From CAVRZY01 sp963725415 (GTDB lineage Bacteria > Acidobacteriota > Terriglobia > Bryobacterales > Bryobacteraceae): 21,356 bases of DNA. The stretch is from NCBI GenBank assembly GCA_963725415.1, contig CAVRZY010000100.1:1-21356 (forward strand). The letters are read 5' to 3'. Under the pieces are notes generated by a model. That model worked only from the letters and a program-made list of their open reading frames with translations, did no database searches and had not been told where the DNA came from. Within the stretch, counting starts at the first letter, position 1; the number at the start of each line of letters is the position of its first letter. A program made the translations under genes and the position numbers. This document shows, piece after piece, positions 13,989 through 21,240 of the stretch.

Positions 13989-15068
13989 TTACAGCAGATC
14001 TTCGCGCTTCCTCTTTTCGAGGGTCTTGACCAGCTCGCCCACCTGCTGGGCGCGAGCGCGGTCGGCCACCAGCAGGGCCTCCGGAGTGTCCACAACGATC
14101 AGGTTGTGGACCCCGAGCAGGGCCACCAGCTTCCCTTCCGCATCTACATAGTTGCCGCGGCTGGCCTCGGCCAGCAACTCCGCGCGTGCCGCGTTGTCCT
14201 GAGAGTCGTGGGGCAAGAGTTGATAGACCGCATTCCAGCTCCCCATGTCGTTCCACTGAATGTCGTCGGCGGGCACCCCAACCACCCCTTCGGCCTTCTC
14301 CAGAACGGCGTAGTCAACCGAGATGTTCTCGCACAAGCGAAACACCTCTTGCAGACGTTTGAAGAATTGGCGACTCGAGAAGGGCGGCAACGCAGCCAAC
14401 AGCGTGGCCGCTTTGGGCAGGTGCTTGCGAAGGGCTTCCAGAAAAACGTCGGCGCGCCAGAAGAACATCCCGGAGTTCCAATAGAAGCGGCCGGCGGCGA
14501 CAAATTCTTGGGCGGTTTTCAGGTCCGGCTTCTCGCGGAAGCGCAGCACCGGCGCTGGATTCAAGGAGCCCGGCTGAACGCCTTCCGGGAACTCGATATA
14601 GCCGTAGCCGGTCTCCGGCCAGCGCGGCTGGATGCCCAGCACCACGATCCGGCCTCTTTCGGCCGCGCGAAAGGCGGGACGCAACAGGCGCAGGTAACGA
14701 GAGGGCTTGCCAATCACCTGGTCGGCTGGAAACACGCCCAGCACGGCATCCGGGTCGATGGAGTGCAGAATCTGCGCCGCCAATCCGATGCAGGGGGCGG
14801 TGTTACGCTGGGCCGGCTCGGCCAGGATCTGGCGCCGGGGGATTTCCGGCAACTGCCGCATAATCTCGGCCCGCAGGTAGCCATTCGTCAGCACCCAGAT
14901 GCGCTCGGGCGCCAGCAGCGGGCGCAGCCGGTCCACCGTCTGCTGGATCAGGGAGCGCTCCCCCAGCACTTTCAGCACTTGCTTGGCGTGGCGCCGCCGG
15001 CTGCGCGGCCAGAAGCGCGTGCCCCGCCCCCCGGCCATAATGACGCCGTAATAGTGTGATTTCGGCAT
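13989..15068 (-). CDS. manC: Mannose-1-phosphate guanylyltransferase
   Basis: The enzyme joins mannose-1-phosphate and GTP to make GDP-mannose for polysaccharides and glycoconjugates. The 359-residue protein has the nucleotidyltransferase signature GGRGTRFWPRSR (13-24) with KQ (29-30), EPAQRNTAP (84-92), FPADQ (113-117, metal-binding Asp), ETGYGYIEF, FREKPD, FYWNSGMFFW and WNDMGSW. It has only the transferase half; the C-terminal mannose-6-phosphate isomerase domain of bifunctional ManC/AlgA proteins is absent, as in many short versions. It lies 36 bp after the lepB stop and is the last gene of the minus-strand operon. The usual first-motif proline context (PLSR) is PRSR here. Confidence 0.9.
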   Translation of the reverse strand: MPKSHYYGVIMAGGRGTRFWPRSRRRHAKQVLKVLGERSLIQQTVDRLRPLLAPERIWVLTNGYLRAEIMRQLPEIPRRQILAEPAQRNTAPCIGLAAQILHSIDPDAVLGVFPADQVIGKPSRYLRLLRPAFRAAERGRIVVLGIQPRWPETGYGYIEFPEGVQPGSLNPAPVLRFREKPDLKTAQEFVAAGRFYWNSGMFFWRADVFLEALRKHLPKAATLLAALPPFSSRQFFKRLQEVFRLCENISVDYAVLEKAEGVVGVPADDIQWNDMGSWNAVYQLLPHDSQDNAARAELLAEASRGNYVDAEGKLVALLGVHNLIVVDTPEALLVADRARAQQVGELVKTLEKRKREDLL

Positions 15069-15104
15069 GAGCTTTCAGCGCAGCCTGGCGCGGCGCCGGC
15101 GCAT

Positions 15105-15893
15105 CTACCTGCTCGCGTGCGCGCGCACCAGCTTGAAGGTGCGCCGCCAGCGGGTCTTGGTGAAGAAGTTCTGTGCCAGGTCCATCAGGTGGTCCAGGCC
15201 GATGGTGGGGCTGGCCAAGCGCTCCGTGGTGGCGTCGTAGGACCAGTAGATGATCAGCGGCTTGCCGATGATGTTCTCGCGCGGCACGAATCCCCAATAG
15301 CGGCAGTCCCAGGAGGAGTCCCGGTTGTCGCCCATGGCGAAATAGTTGTTGGGCGGCACCACCAGCTCTCCATTTACCACGTTCTTCTCCAGCATCTCCT
15401 GACCTTGCTTCGGTAGGGGCAGGTTCGGGAGGCCCGGAAAGTTGTCGCGGTAGGAATCGGGGTAATCGGTCTTATGGTACACATAGGGCTCATTCAACTT
15501 CACCCCGTTCCGGTAGAGCTGTTTGCTCTCGATGCGGATGCGGTCTCCGGGAAGCCCGATCACCCGCTTGACGAAGGTCTGCTTGATGTCCACCGGGTAG
15601 CGGAAGACGATGATGTCGCCGTGTTTCACCGGGTCGTAGGGAAGCACATGCTTGCTGAAGCCTCCGATGGGAGCGTAAGAGAGCTTGTCCACCAGCAGGT
15701 GATCCCCGATCAGGAGCGTGTCCTCCATGGAACCGGTTGGGATGACGAAGGCCTGGACCAGGGTGGTGGTTCCAAACAGCAGCAGGATGATGGTCACGGT
15801 CCATTCGGCGATCACGCCCCGAGGAGAGTCGCCCTTGCTTTGGCGCTCCCTTTCGGGCGGCGCTTCGACCACATTCGATTTTTCTCGACTCAC
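15105..15893 (-). CDS. lepB: Signal peptidase I
   Basis: This membrane-bound serine protease removes signal peptides from exported proteins. The 262-residue protein has one N-terminal membrane helix (about 31-50, WTVTIILLLFGTTTLVQAFV). It is followed by PTGSME with nucleophile Ser55, then DKLSY, and FVKRVIGLPGD with the general-base Lys109. The late NNYFAMGDNRDSSWDCRYWG box is the family signature. The GTG start at 15893 has AGGAG five to six bases upstream. Genes at 259-8905 encode exported proteins that use Sec or Tat signals and would need such an enzyme. The assignment is secure. Confidence 0.95.
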   Translation of the reverse strand: MSREKSNVVEAPPERERQSKGDSPRGVIAEWTVTIILLLFGTTTLVQAFVIPTGSMEDTLLIGDHLLVDKLSYAPIGGFSKHVLPYDPVKHGDIIVFRYPVDIKQTFVKRVIGLPGDRIRIESKQLYRNGVKLNEPYVYHKTDYPDSYRDNFPGLPNLPLPKQGQEMLEKNVVNGELVVPPNNYFAMGDNRDSSWDCRYWGFVPRENIIGKPLIIYWSYDATTERLASPTIGLDHLMDLAQNFFTKTRWRRTFKLVRAHASR

Positions 15894-15942
15894 GATTCTC
15901 CTAACAATTCCGTGTCATTTCCATTCTAGCGAAATCCGAAGC

Positions 15943-15963
15943 GGGATCTACGATCCACGATCC
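15943..15963. repeat. Short 7-bp-period repeat at the end of the membrane-protein gene
   Basis: GGGATCT, ACGATCC and ACGATCC are consecutive heptamers. The repeat overlaps the last codons of the neighbouring minus-strand gene and supplies its TAG stop. The same GATC(T/C)ACGATC theme occurs at 19116-19172. Confidence 0.5.
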
Positions 15964-16256
15964 GATTGCCGCCTCCAAAACCGCCGCAGGCGCAGCAACT
16001 CGGAGATCGAGATGCCGATATTGATCAACCCAAGCCCGCTGACCGCGCCGCGCAGGTAAGGATTCATCCAGACTCCGGTCCAGGCCGGGGTCAGGGAGGC
16101 AAAGTAGTTGCGTTCCCACAGATCCATCCACGGAAACAGCAACAGGAACACCCCGAGCTCGAAGCAGAAGAAGATGAAAACCACCGCACCCAGGGCGTGG
16201 TACCAGCGACGCCTCGAGCCTCCTTGCGGGGTCTCTTCGGGCGCAGGCCCATCCAT
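15948..16256 (-). CDS. Small membrane protein of unknown function
   Basis: The protein is 102 residues from the ATG at 16256; TTG (16304) or GTG (16283) starts would add up to 16 residues and overlap rnhB. Two hydrophobic segments are visible: ALGAVVFIFFCFELGVFLLL, then MNPYLRGAVSGLGLINIGIS near the C-terminus. They are separated by an aromatic-rich stretch (PWMDLWERNYFASL) and bounded by Arg-rich flanks. I do not recognise the family. It sits 17 bp after rnhB and 54 bp before lepB, so it belongs to the operon. The C-terminal DRGS and stop come from the heptad repeat. Confidence 0.6.
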   Translation of the reverse strand: MDGPAPEETPQGGSRRRWYHALGAVVFIFFCFELGVFLLLFPWMDLWERNYFASLTPAWTGVWMNPYLRGAVSGLGLINIGISISELLRLRRFWRRQSDRGS

Positions 16257-16273
16257 CCGCGCTGAATCCGGCT

Positions 16274-16921
16274 CTATTCCCACGACAGCCTTCCCGCCAG
16301 GCAAGCCCGCACCGGCTCATAGCTGAACCGGTGATGCGGCGTGGGACCGAACTGCTCCAGGGCCCGCCTGTGCTCCGGCGTTGGGTAGCCCTTGTGCCTG
16401 CCTAGCCCGTACTGGGGGTACACCAGATCCCACTCGCGCATGGAGGCATCCCGGGCCACCTTGGCCAGAATCGACCCGGCTGCGATGACCTGGCATTTGG
16501 CATCGCCGTGTACGATGGCCCGCTGGGGCAGCGCAAGGTCCACCGCGAGAGCGTCCAGCAGCAGGTAGTCGGGCTGGGGATCAAGTTCTTCAATGGCCTG
16601 TTTCATGGCCAGGCGGGAAGCCTGGTAGATGTTGATTCGGTCAATGACGCAAGCGTCCACAGCAGCCACGGCCCAAGCTGAGGCGCGTTCGCGAATCCGC
16701 ACGGCCAGCTCTTCCCGGCGTTCGCTGCCCAGCACTTTGCTATCGCGGAGGCCGCGGATGGGACGCTCCGGACAGAGGATCACGGTCGCGGCAAAAACCG
16801 CCCCGAACAGCGATCCCCGGCCCGCTTCGTCGGCCCCGGCCACCAGGTGGAAACCCGACTTCCACAGGGCCCGCTCGATTCGTCCGTCGCACCGATAGTC
16901 TCGTTTAGCAAGGGCCTGCAA
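16274..16921 (-). CDS. rnhB: Ribonuclease HII
   Basis: RNase HII cuts RNA in RNA-DNA hybrids and starts removal of misincorporated ribonucleotides. The 215-residue protein has GADEAGRGSLFG (29-40) with acidic D31 and E32, RDSKVL, LLLDAL with the third acid, GDAKCQVIAAGSILAKVARD with the fourth, and YGLGRHKGYPTPEH near the end. GRGSLFG replaces the common GRGPLAG, a variant but with catalytic residues intact. The start is TTG at 16921, one base after the rplS stop, with no internal ATG before the active site. The rplS-rnhB order is common in bacteria. Confidence 0.93.
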   Translation of the reverse strand: MQALAKRDYRCDGRIERALWKSGFHLVAGADEAGRGSLFGAVFAATVILCPERPIRGLRDSKVLGSERREELAVRIRERASAWAVAAVDACVIDRINIYQASRLAMKQAIEELDPQPDYLLLDALAVDLALPQRAIVHGDAKCQVIAAGSILAKVARDASMREWDLVYPQYGLGRHKGYPTPEHRRALEQFGPTPHHRFSYEPVRACLAGRLSWE

Positions 16922-16922
16922 G

Positions 16923-17270
16923 TTACTCGCGCTCTTTGAGACGGGCTGCTTTGCCTTTCAATCCGCGGAGGTAGTATAACTTGGCCCGTCGCACTTTGCC
17001 GGTCCGCACCACCTCGATGTGGTCCACCACGGGGGCGTGCACCGGAAAGATGCGCTCCACGCCGTGGCCGAAACTGGTCTTGCGCACCGTGATGGTCTCG
17101 CCCAGACCTGTATTCTTGCGCGCGATCACGGTACCTTCGAAGGCCTGGAGCCGTTCCTTGTCGCCTTCCTTGATCTTCACATGCACCCGCACGGTGTCTC
17201 CAGGCCGGAATTCCGGAACGCTCTCGCGCTTGTTCTTATTTGTGAACTTGGTCAGTAACGGGGAATTCAT
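16923..17270 (-). CDS. rplS: 50S ribosomal protein bL19
   Basis: bL19 sits at the 30S-50S interface. The 115-residue length is normal. FRPGDTVRVHVKIKEGDKER, the FEGTVIARKN step, FGHGVERIFP and the basic C-terminus KVRRAKLYYLRGLKGKAARL are diagnostic. The ATG at 17270 has AGGAAG upstream, inside trmD, and the genes overlap by 35 bp, which is more than usual; no later start would retain the conserved N-terminus. Confidence 0.96.
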   Translation of the reverse strand: MNSPLLTKFTNKNKRESVPEFRPGDTVRVHVKIKEGDKERLQAFEGTVIARKNTGLGETITVRKTSFGHGVERIFPVHAPVVDHIEVVRTGKVRRAKLYYLRGLKGKAARLKERE

Positions 17271-17976
17271 CGCTCTGCTTCCTAGCTTTCAGTAAATCGG
17301 GACGAAGGCGGCTGGTCTTCTCCAGGGCCGCCTGTTTGCGCCAACGGCGGATTTCCTCGTGGTGCCCGCTCAGAAGCACCTCTGGCACCCTCCAGTCCCG
17401 GAAATCCGCCGGCCTGGTATACTGCGGGCAGTCCAGCAGCAAGGCGCCACTCTCGGCCTCGCTGAAGGATTCCTGGACAACCGAGGCCTGGTTGCCCAGC
17501 ACGCCCGGCAGGAGCCTGGCCACCGAATCGGTGACCACCGCGGCCGCTAGCTCGCCGCCGCTCAACACGTAGTCGCCAATCGAGATCTCTTCGTCGGCTA
17601 AGTGCTCAGCCACGCGCTCATCCACTCCTTCGTAGCGGCCACAAATGAGGAACAACTCAGCCTGGCCAGCCAGGCGCCGCGCCATGGCCTGATCGAATAG
17701 CCGGCCTTGTGCCGACAACAGGACAATCCGCTGTCCCGGTTTGCGCTCCGGCCAGATCGATTCGACGGCCCGGAAAATCGGCGCCGGTTTCAGCAGCATG
17801 CCTTCTCCGCCGCCAAAGGGCCGGTCGTCCACCGTCTTGTGGCGATCAGACGTCCAGTCTCGCAGATTATGGATCCGAATATCGATCGCCCCGGCTTCCC
17901 GCGCACGCGCCACCACCCCGTGCTCGAACAGACCCCGAAAAAACTCCGGGAAGATGGTGAGCACGTGAAAAATCAT
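17236..17976 (-). CDS. trmD: tRNA (guanine37-N1)-methyltransferase
   Basis: TrmD methylates G37 next to the anticodon and prevents frameshifting. From MIFHVLTIFPEFF the protein has 246 residues. The SPOUT knot region is clear: LICGRYEGVDERV, ISIGDYVLSGGE and the linker CPQYTRPADFRDWRVPEVLL. The conserved Asp of the DW/DFRDW region is present. The ATG (17974-17976) overlaps the rimM stop as ATGA; a longer in-frame start at 18051 lies inside rimM and is unlikely. The C-terminus runs 35 bp into rplS. Confidence 0.96.
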   Translation of the reverse strand: MIFHVLTIFPEFFRGLFEHGVVARAREAGAIDIRIHNLRDWTSDRHKTVDDRPFGGGEGMLLKPAPIFRAVESIWPERKPGQRIVLLSAQGRLFDQAMARRLAGQAELFLICGRYEGVDERVAEHLADEEISIGDYVLSGGELAAAVVTDSVARLLPGVLGNQASVVQESFSEAESGALLLDCPQYTRPADFRDWRVPEVLLSGHHEEIRRWRKQAALEKTSRLRPDLLKARKQSDEFPVTDQVHK

Positions 17977-18488
17977 GGGCTGTTCAGTTCTTTCAATCCT
18001 TCCGGCAAATCCACCAGGATACGCCTGGCCTGCAAGTCGATCTCGACGCAAATCGCTCGCGCGAAGGGAACCAGCAGGGGCTCCTCAGTCCCAGCTCGTT
18101 CCACCTCGAGCAACGCGGCAGCGCCGCACTCCTGCCATCCTGTAACCACTCCCAAGCGCTCTCCGGTGCCGCGTTCGACCACCTCGCAGCCGGCCAGGTC
18201 GGAGTGGTAGTACTCGCCCGGCGGGGCTTCCGCGCGCTCGGCCCGAGGGACACGCACCTCGGCGCCTTGCAGCCGCTCGGCCTGGGAGATCGAATCCACT
18301 CCCCGGAACTTGAAAATCAGGCGATCGCGATGCAGCCAGACCCGCTCAATCTCGAACGGCGCCGCTTCCGCTGAACTGAAGAGATAGACTCTCCGCAGCC
18401 CCCGGTAACGCTCCACCGAACCGCCCAAAGGGATCGCCGAGAGTTCTCCACGCCGGCCCCAGCAGCGGGCCAGCACGGCCAGCGTCAC
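17973..18488 (-). CDS. rimM: 16S rRNA processing factor RimM
   Basis: RimM binds uS19 and helps mature the 30S head. The 171-residue protein starts at a GTG 10 bp after the khpA stop. The N-terminal RimM barrel begins LARCWGRRGELSAIPLG, equivalent to the usual G-I---HGLRGEL. The PRC-like C-terminal half has PPGEYYHSDLAGCEVVERGT, RLGVVTG, LLVPFARAICVEIDLQ and RRILVDLPEGL. The ends are somewhat diverged, but order and context (khpA-rimM-trmD) settle the identity. Confidence 0.92.
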   Translation of the reverse strand: MTLAVLARCWGRRGELSAIPLGGSVERYRGLRRVYLFSSAEAAPFEIERVWLHRDRLIFKFRGVDSISQAERLQGAEVRVPRAERAEAPPGEYYHSDLAGCEVVERGTGERLGVVTGWQECGAAALLEVERAGTEEPLLVPFARAICVEIDLQARRILVDLPEGLKELNSP

Positions 18489-18498
18489 CCACTTTGGG

Positions 18499-18771
18499 TC
18501 AGCTCTCGCTTCCGATGCCGATTCCAGAGCCTACTCCAGAATCTCCAAGCGTGAAGCGCCGGTTCAGCTTCATTCCGGCCGCTCCTAAAATGGTTCGGAT
18601 CGAGCGTGCAGTCCGGCCCTGTTTGCCGATCACCTTTCCCAAGTCACTGGGGGCCACCCGCAGTTCCAAAACGGTGACCTGTTCCCCTTGAACTTCGCGC
18701 ACGGTAACTTGGTCCGGGATGTCTACCAGAGCCTTCGCAATCTCTTCCACCAACTCTTTCATCCCTGCCAT
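18499..18771 (-). CDS. khpA: KH-domain RNA-binding protein KhpA
   Basis: The protein is 90 residues. It has a single KH domain with the GXXG loop as IGKQG (48-52) in the usual setting DLGKVIGKQGRTARSIRTIL. The AGGAGG ribosome site (18784-18779) is seven bases before the ATG, the strongest in the operon. KhpA proteins bind RNA and, with KhpB/EloR, influence cell elongation in some bacteria. Family members are usually about 76 residues; here a Gly/Ser-rich tail (GDSGVGSGIGIGSES) is added. The rpsP-khpA-rimM order is conserved widely. Confidence 0.92.
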   Translation of the reverse strand: MAGMKELVEEIAKALVDIPDQVTVREVQGEQVTVLELRVAPSDLGKVIGKQGRTARSIRTILGAAGMKLNRRFTLGDSGVGSGIGIGSES

Positions 18772-18834
18772 CCCTGCGCCTCCTCAATGCTTCGATTCTA
18801 ACATTGTCGAAATCAGCCCCGCTTCCAACCGGAT

Positions 18835-19092
18835 TCAGACCGCCGGTCCGCCGACCGGCGCAGGGTTCTTTTCGAGAAGACGGGCAACCGTATCGGAGGG
18901 TTTCGCGCCCACCTTCAACCAGTGAGTGATGCGGTCGTGATTCAGGTGCAGCACGGCCGGATTCTTGACCGGATTGTAGTACCCGACTACTTCGACGGCC
19001 CGGCTGTCCCGGGCCTTCTCCTTCTCGATCACCACCACGCGGTAGGACGGCTTCTTCTTCGCGCCGAATCGCGCCAACCGAATCATCAGCAT
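18835..19092 (-). CDS. rpsP: 30S ribosomal protein bS16
   Basis: From ATG 19092 the protein is 85 residues, the normal size. MIRLARFGAKKKPSYRVVV, then SRAVEVVGYYNP and the DRITHWLKVGAKPSDTV segment define bS16. AGGAG (19106-19110) lies 13 bases upstream, a slightly long spacing. A longer in-frame start at 19161 would begin inside the heptad repeat and is rejected. It assembles early into the 30S body. Confidence 0.96.
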   Translation of the reverse strand: MLMIRLARFGAKKKPSYRVVVIEKEKARDSRAVEVVGYYNPVKNPAVLHLNHDRITHWLKVGAKPSDTVARLLEKNPAPVGGPAV

Positions 19093-19115
19093 AGTCTGTG
19101 TTGCACTCCTCACAA

Positions 19116-19172
19116 TAGATCGTGGGTCGTAGATCGTGGATCGCGGACATCCACGTTCCACGTTCCACGATC
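19116..19172. repeat. 7-bp-period inverted repeat between ffh and rpsP
   Basis: Eight consecutive heptamers are visible: TAGATCG, TGGGTCG, TAGATCG, TGGATCG, CGGACAT, CCACGTT, CCACGTT, CCACGAT. The right half is the complement of the left half, so GATCGTGG (19132-19139) pairs with CCACGATC (19165-19172). The block starts four bases past the ffh stop, ends about 24 bp before the rpsP start, and covers most of the 83-bp gap. Confidence 0.65.
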
Positions 19173-19175
19173 CTG

Positions 19176-20531
19176 CTACAAGCGCTGCTCCAAGATGCTG
19201 GGCAGCTTCAGCTTGCCCAGCTTTCTTCCCAGGAACCCGCCGGAGAAACTCTTCATCATTTTGCGCATCTGCGCGTACTGCTTCAGCAACTGGTTGACTT
19301 CCTGGACCGTGGTTCCGCTCCCCCGGGCGATGCGCCGCCGCCGAGCGCCGTTGATCAGCATGTGATGGGCGCGCTCGCGGGGAGTCATCGAATCGATGAT
19401 CGCCACCACGCGGGTGATTTCCTTCTCGTCCACCTTGACGTTCTTCAACTCCTTGAGAGGCCCCAACTGCGGCATCATCGATAGGATGGATTCCAGTGGC
19501 CCCAGTTTCCTCAACTGCCGTATCTGGTCGCGGAAGTCCTCCAGCGTGAATTCGTTCTCGATGAGCTTGCGCCCGATCTCCTCGGCCTGCTTCTGATCGA
19601 TGTTCTCTTCCACCTTCTCGATGATGGACAGAACGTCGCCCATGCCCAGGATGCGGGAAACCACGCGATCGGGATGAAACGGCTCCAGGGCGTCGAATTT
19701 TTCTCCGATGCCGACGTACTTGAGCGGCTGGCCGGTGACGGTGCGGATTGACAGGGCCGCCCCGCCGCGGGCATCCCCGTCCATCTTGGTCAGGATGATA
19801 CCGGTAATTCCCAGCCGCTTGTGAAACTCCTCGGCCGAGCGCACGGCGTCCTGGCCGGTCATGGCATCGGCCACAAACAGAATCTCGATGGGGGAGAGCA
19901 GTTCCTTGAGCTGCTGAAGCTCCTGCATGAGCTGCTCGTCGATGTGCAGGCGCCCGGCGGTGTCCAGCAGCAGTACATCTTTCCCGGTGTTGACGGCCTC
20001 CCGGCGCGCGCCGCGCGCCAGCTCGGCGGGTTGCGTTTCTTCCGGCCTTCCCTCATACACCGGCAGCCTGACGTCCCGGGCGATAATGCTCAACTGCTCC
20101 CGCGCCGCCGGCCGGTAGACGTCTACCGAAGCCATCAAGGGGCTATGCCCGTTCCTGGAGAGCCAGCGCGCCAGCTTGCCCACCGTGGTGGTCTTGCCGG
20201 ATCCTTGCAGCCCCACGATAAACATCACGCTGGGCGGCTCGTTGGCAAAGCGCAGCTTGGATTGATGGCTGCCGAGAATCTTCACCAGCTCGTCGCGGAC
20301 GATCTTGACCACCTGCTGGGCCGGAGAGAGTGCCGTCAGGACTTCCTGACCCAGGGCTTTCTCCTTGATGTTCTCGATGAGCTGCTTGACCACGCGGAAG
20401 TGTACGTCCGCCTCCAGCAGGGCCACACGGATCTCGCGCAGGGCGGCCTCCATGTTCTCGGCCGTCAAGCGGCCTTCGCCGCGAAGATTCTTGAAGATCC
20501 GTTGCAGTTTTTCCGATAAATTCTCAAACAT
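19176..20531 (-). CDS. ffh: Signal recognition particle protein Ffh
   Basis: Ffh binds 4.5S RNA and signal sequences and delivers ribosomes to FtsY at the membrane. The 451-residue protein has an N-domain helical bundle (1-90), then the G domain with P-loop GLQGSGKTT (107-115), DVYRPAAREQL, DTAGR and TKMDGDARGG. The M domain (about 295-435) has the RNA-binding helix-turn-helix RRRRIARGSGTTVQEVNQLL and a Met-rich finger (SILSMMPQLG; QMRKMMKSF). Length and all motifs are normal. A -10-like TATAAT (20603-20598) is 67 bp upstream. It leads the rpsP-rplS operon. Confidence 0.97.
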   Translation of the reverse strand: MFENLSEKLQRIFKNLRGEGRLTAENMEAALREIRVALLEADVHFRVVKQLIENIKEKALGQEVLTALSPAQQVVKIVRDELVKILGSHQSKLRFANEPPSVMFIVGLQGSGKTTTVGKLARWLSRNGHSPLMASVDVYRPAAREQLSIIARDVRLPVYEGRPEETQPAELARGARREAVNTGKDVLLLDTAGRLHIDEQLMQELQQLKELLSPIEILFVADAMTGQDAVRSAEEFHKRLGITGIILTKMDGDARGGAALSIRTVTGQPLKYVGIGEKFDALEPFHPDRVVSRILGMGDVLSIIEKVEENIDQKQAEEIGRKLIENEFTLEDFRDQIRQLRKLGPLESILSMMPQLGPLKELKNVKVDEKEITRVVAIIDSMTPRERAHHMLINGARRRRIARGSGTTVQEVNQLLKQYAQMRKMMKSFSGGFLGRKLGKLKLPSILEQRL

Positions 20532-20597
20532 GATCGGGTTCCGGAGTACGCCTGGGAATCCCTAAGGTCCCGCACACCGCCGCTGGTCAGTTCTTTT

Positions 20598-20603
20598 ATT
20601 ATA
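20598..20603 (-). promoter_or_regulatory. Possible -10 box of the ffh-led operon
   Basis: TATAAT reads on the minus strand, 67 bp upstream of the ffh ATG. No good -35 is seen 16-18 bp further upstream, where the Uma2 gene ends, so this may be a weak or activator-dependent promoter. Confidence 0.4.
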
Positions 20604-20623
20604 GGGCCTTTCGCAGGCCTTCG

Positions 20624-21169
20624 CTACTCGAACAAGCTGCGCACTGGAACCGAGAAGCCCGGCAAAAGATCCGGCGCCTCCAAAGGCTGCTCGCCTTGTA
20701 GCACCCGGCTGCTGCCCGAGGCCTCGAAGACATGGACCTCTTCGGCCTCCGGGTAAACGACCCAGACTGTGTGGCCGCCGTGTCTCAAATACTGCACCAC
20801 TTTCCGGGTTATCGACCGGGCGCTGTCCGAAGGGGAAACCACCTCCACTGCCAGGTCTGGGGCGCCTTCGATGTAACCGTCGGGGCTTTCCTCGCTGGCC
20901 CGTCCGGCGCGCACGAAGGCCACGTCCGGAGCGCGCACCGTAGCCGGCTCGCGGCTCAGCAGGAACCCGGTTTCAGAAACGTAGACCTCGCCCAACGGCT
21001 TCTGCCGCAAGAACTGATTCAGAAGGAAGCTGACTGTGTTCTGGATTCTGCCATGCTTGCGCTTTGCCGGTGACATCGAGATGAGTTCCCCCTCGTCAAG
21101 CTCATAAAACAACCCGTCGCTCTCGAGTTCCTCGAACTCCCGCAGACTCAGGATCGTCTTAGCGCCCAT
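20624..21169 (-). CDS. Uma2 family endonuclease-like protein (DUF820)
   Basis: The 181-residue protein opens with a helix, then FYELDEGELISMSPAKRKHG, the common Uma2 start. The restriction-endonuclease-like core follows: APDVAFV (D82), DLAVEVVSPSD (E109) and ITRKVVQYL (K123), giving a PD-(D/E)XK-type active site. Then come VWVVYPEAEEVHVFE and LPGFSVPVRSLFE. These proteins are common in acidobacteria and cyanobacteria, usually without known targets. It lies between queA and ffh and separates otherwise conserved housekeeping genes, as an insertion would. TACAAT (21181-21176) sits six bases before the ATG, so a nearly leaderless transcript is possible. Confidence 0.85.
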   Translation of the reverse strand: MGAKTILSLREFEELESDGLFYELDEGELISMSPAKRKHGRIQNTVSFLLNQFLRQKPLGEVYVSETGFLLSREPATVRAPDVAFVRAGRASEESPDGYIEGAPDLAVEVVSPSDSARSITRKVVQYLRHGGHTVWVVYPEAEEVHVFEASGSSRVLQGEQPLEAPDLLPGFSVPVRSLFE

Positions 21170-21207
21170 AGCTCAATTGTACGCCCGTCTGCCGCACACG
21201 GTACCTT

Positions 21208-21232
21208 GGAAAGGTCCCGCCAGCGCGGGATC
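21208..21232 (-). terminator. Possible intrinsic terminator of queA
   Basis: On the minus strand, about 10 bases beyond the queA stop, TCCCGC-GCTG-GCGGGA forms a 6-bp GC stem with a 4-base loop, followed by CC then a short T-run. The T-tract is only three bases, so activity is uncertain. Confidence 0.35.
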
Positions 21233-21240
21233 CGTGTTCC

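Noticed and set aside
13926..15059. 377-codon plus-strand frame opposite manC
   Set aside because: Antisense shadow; it begins within the heptad repeat and has no domain.
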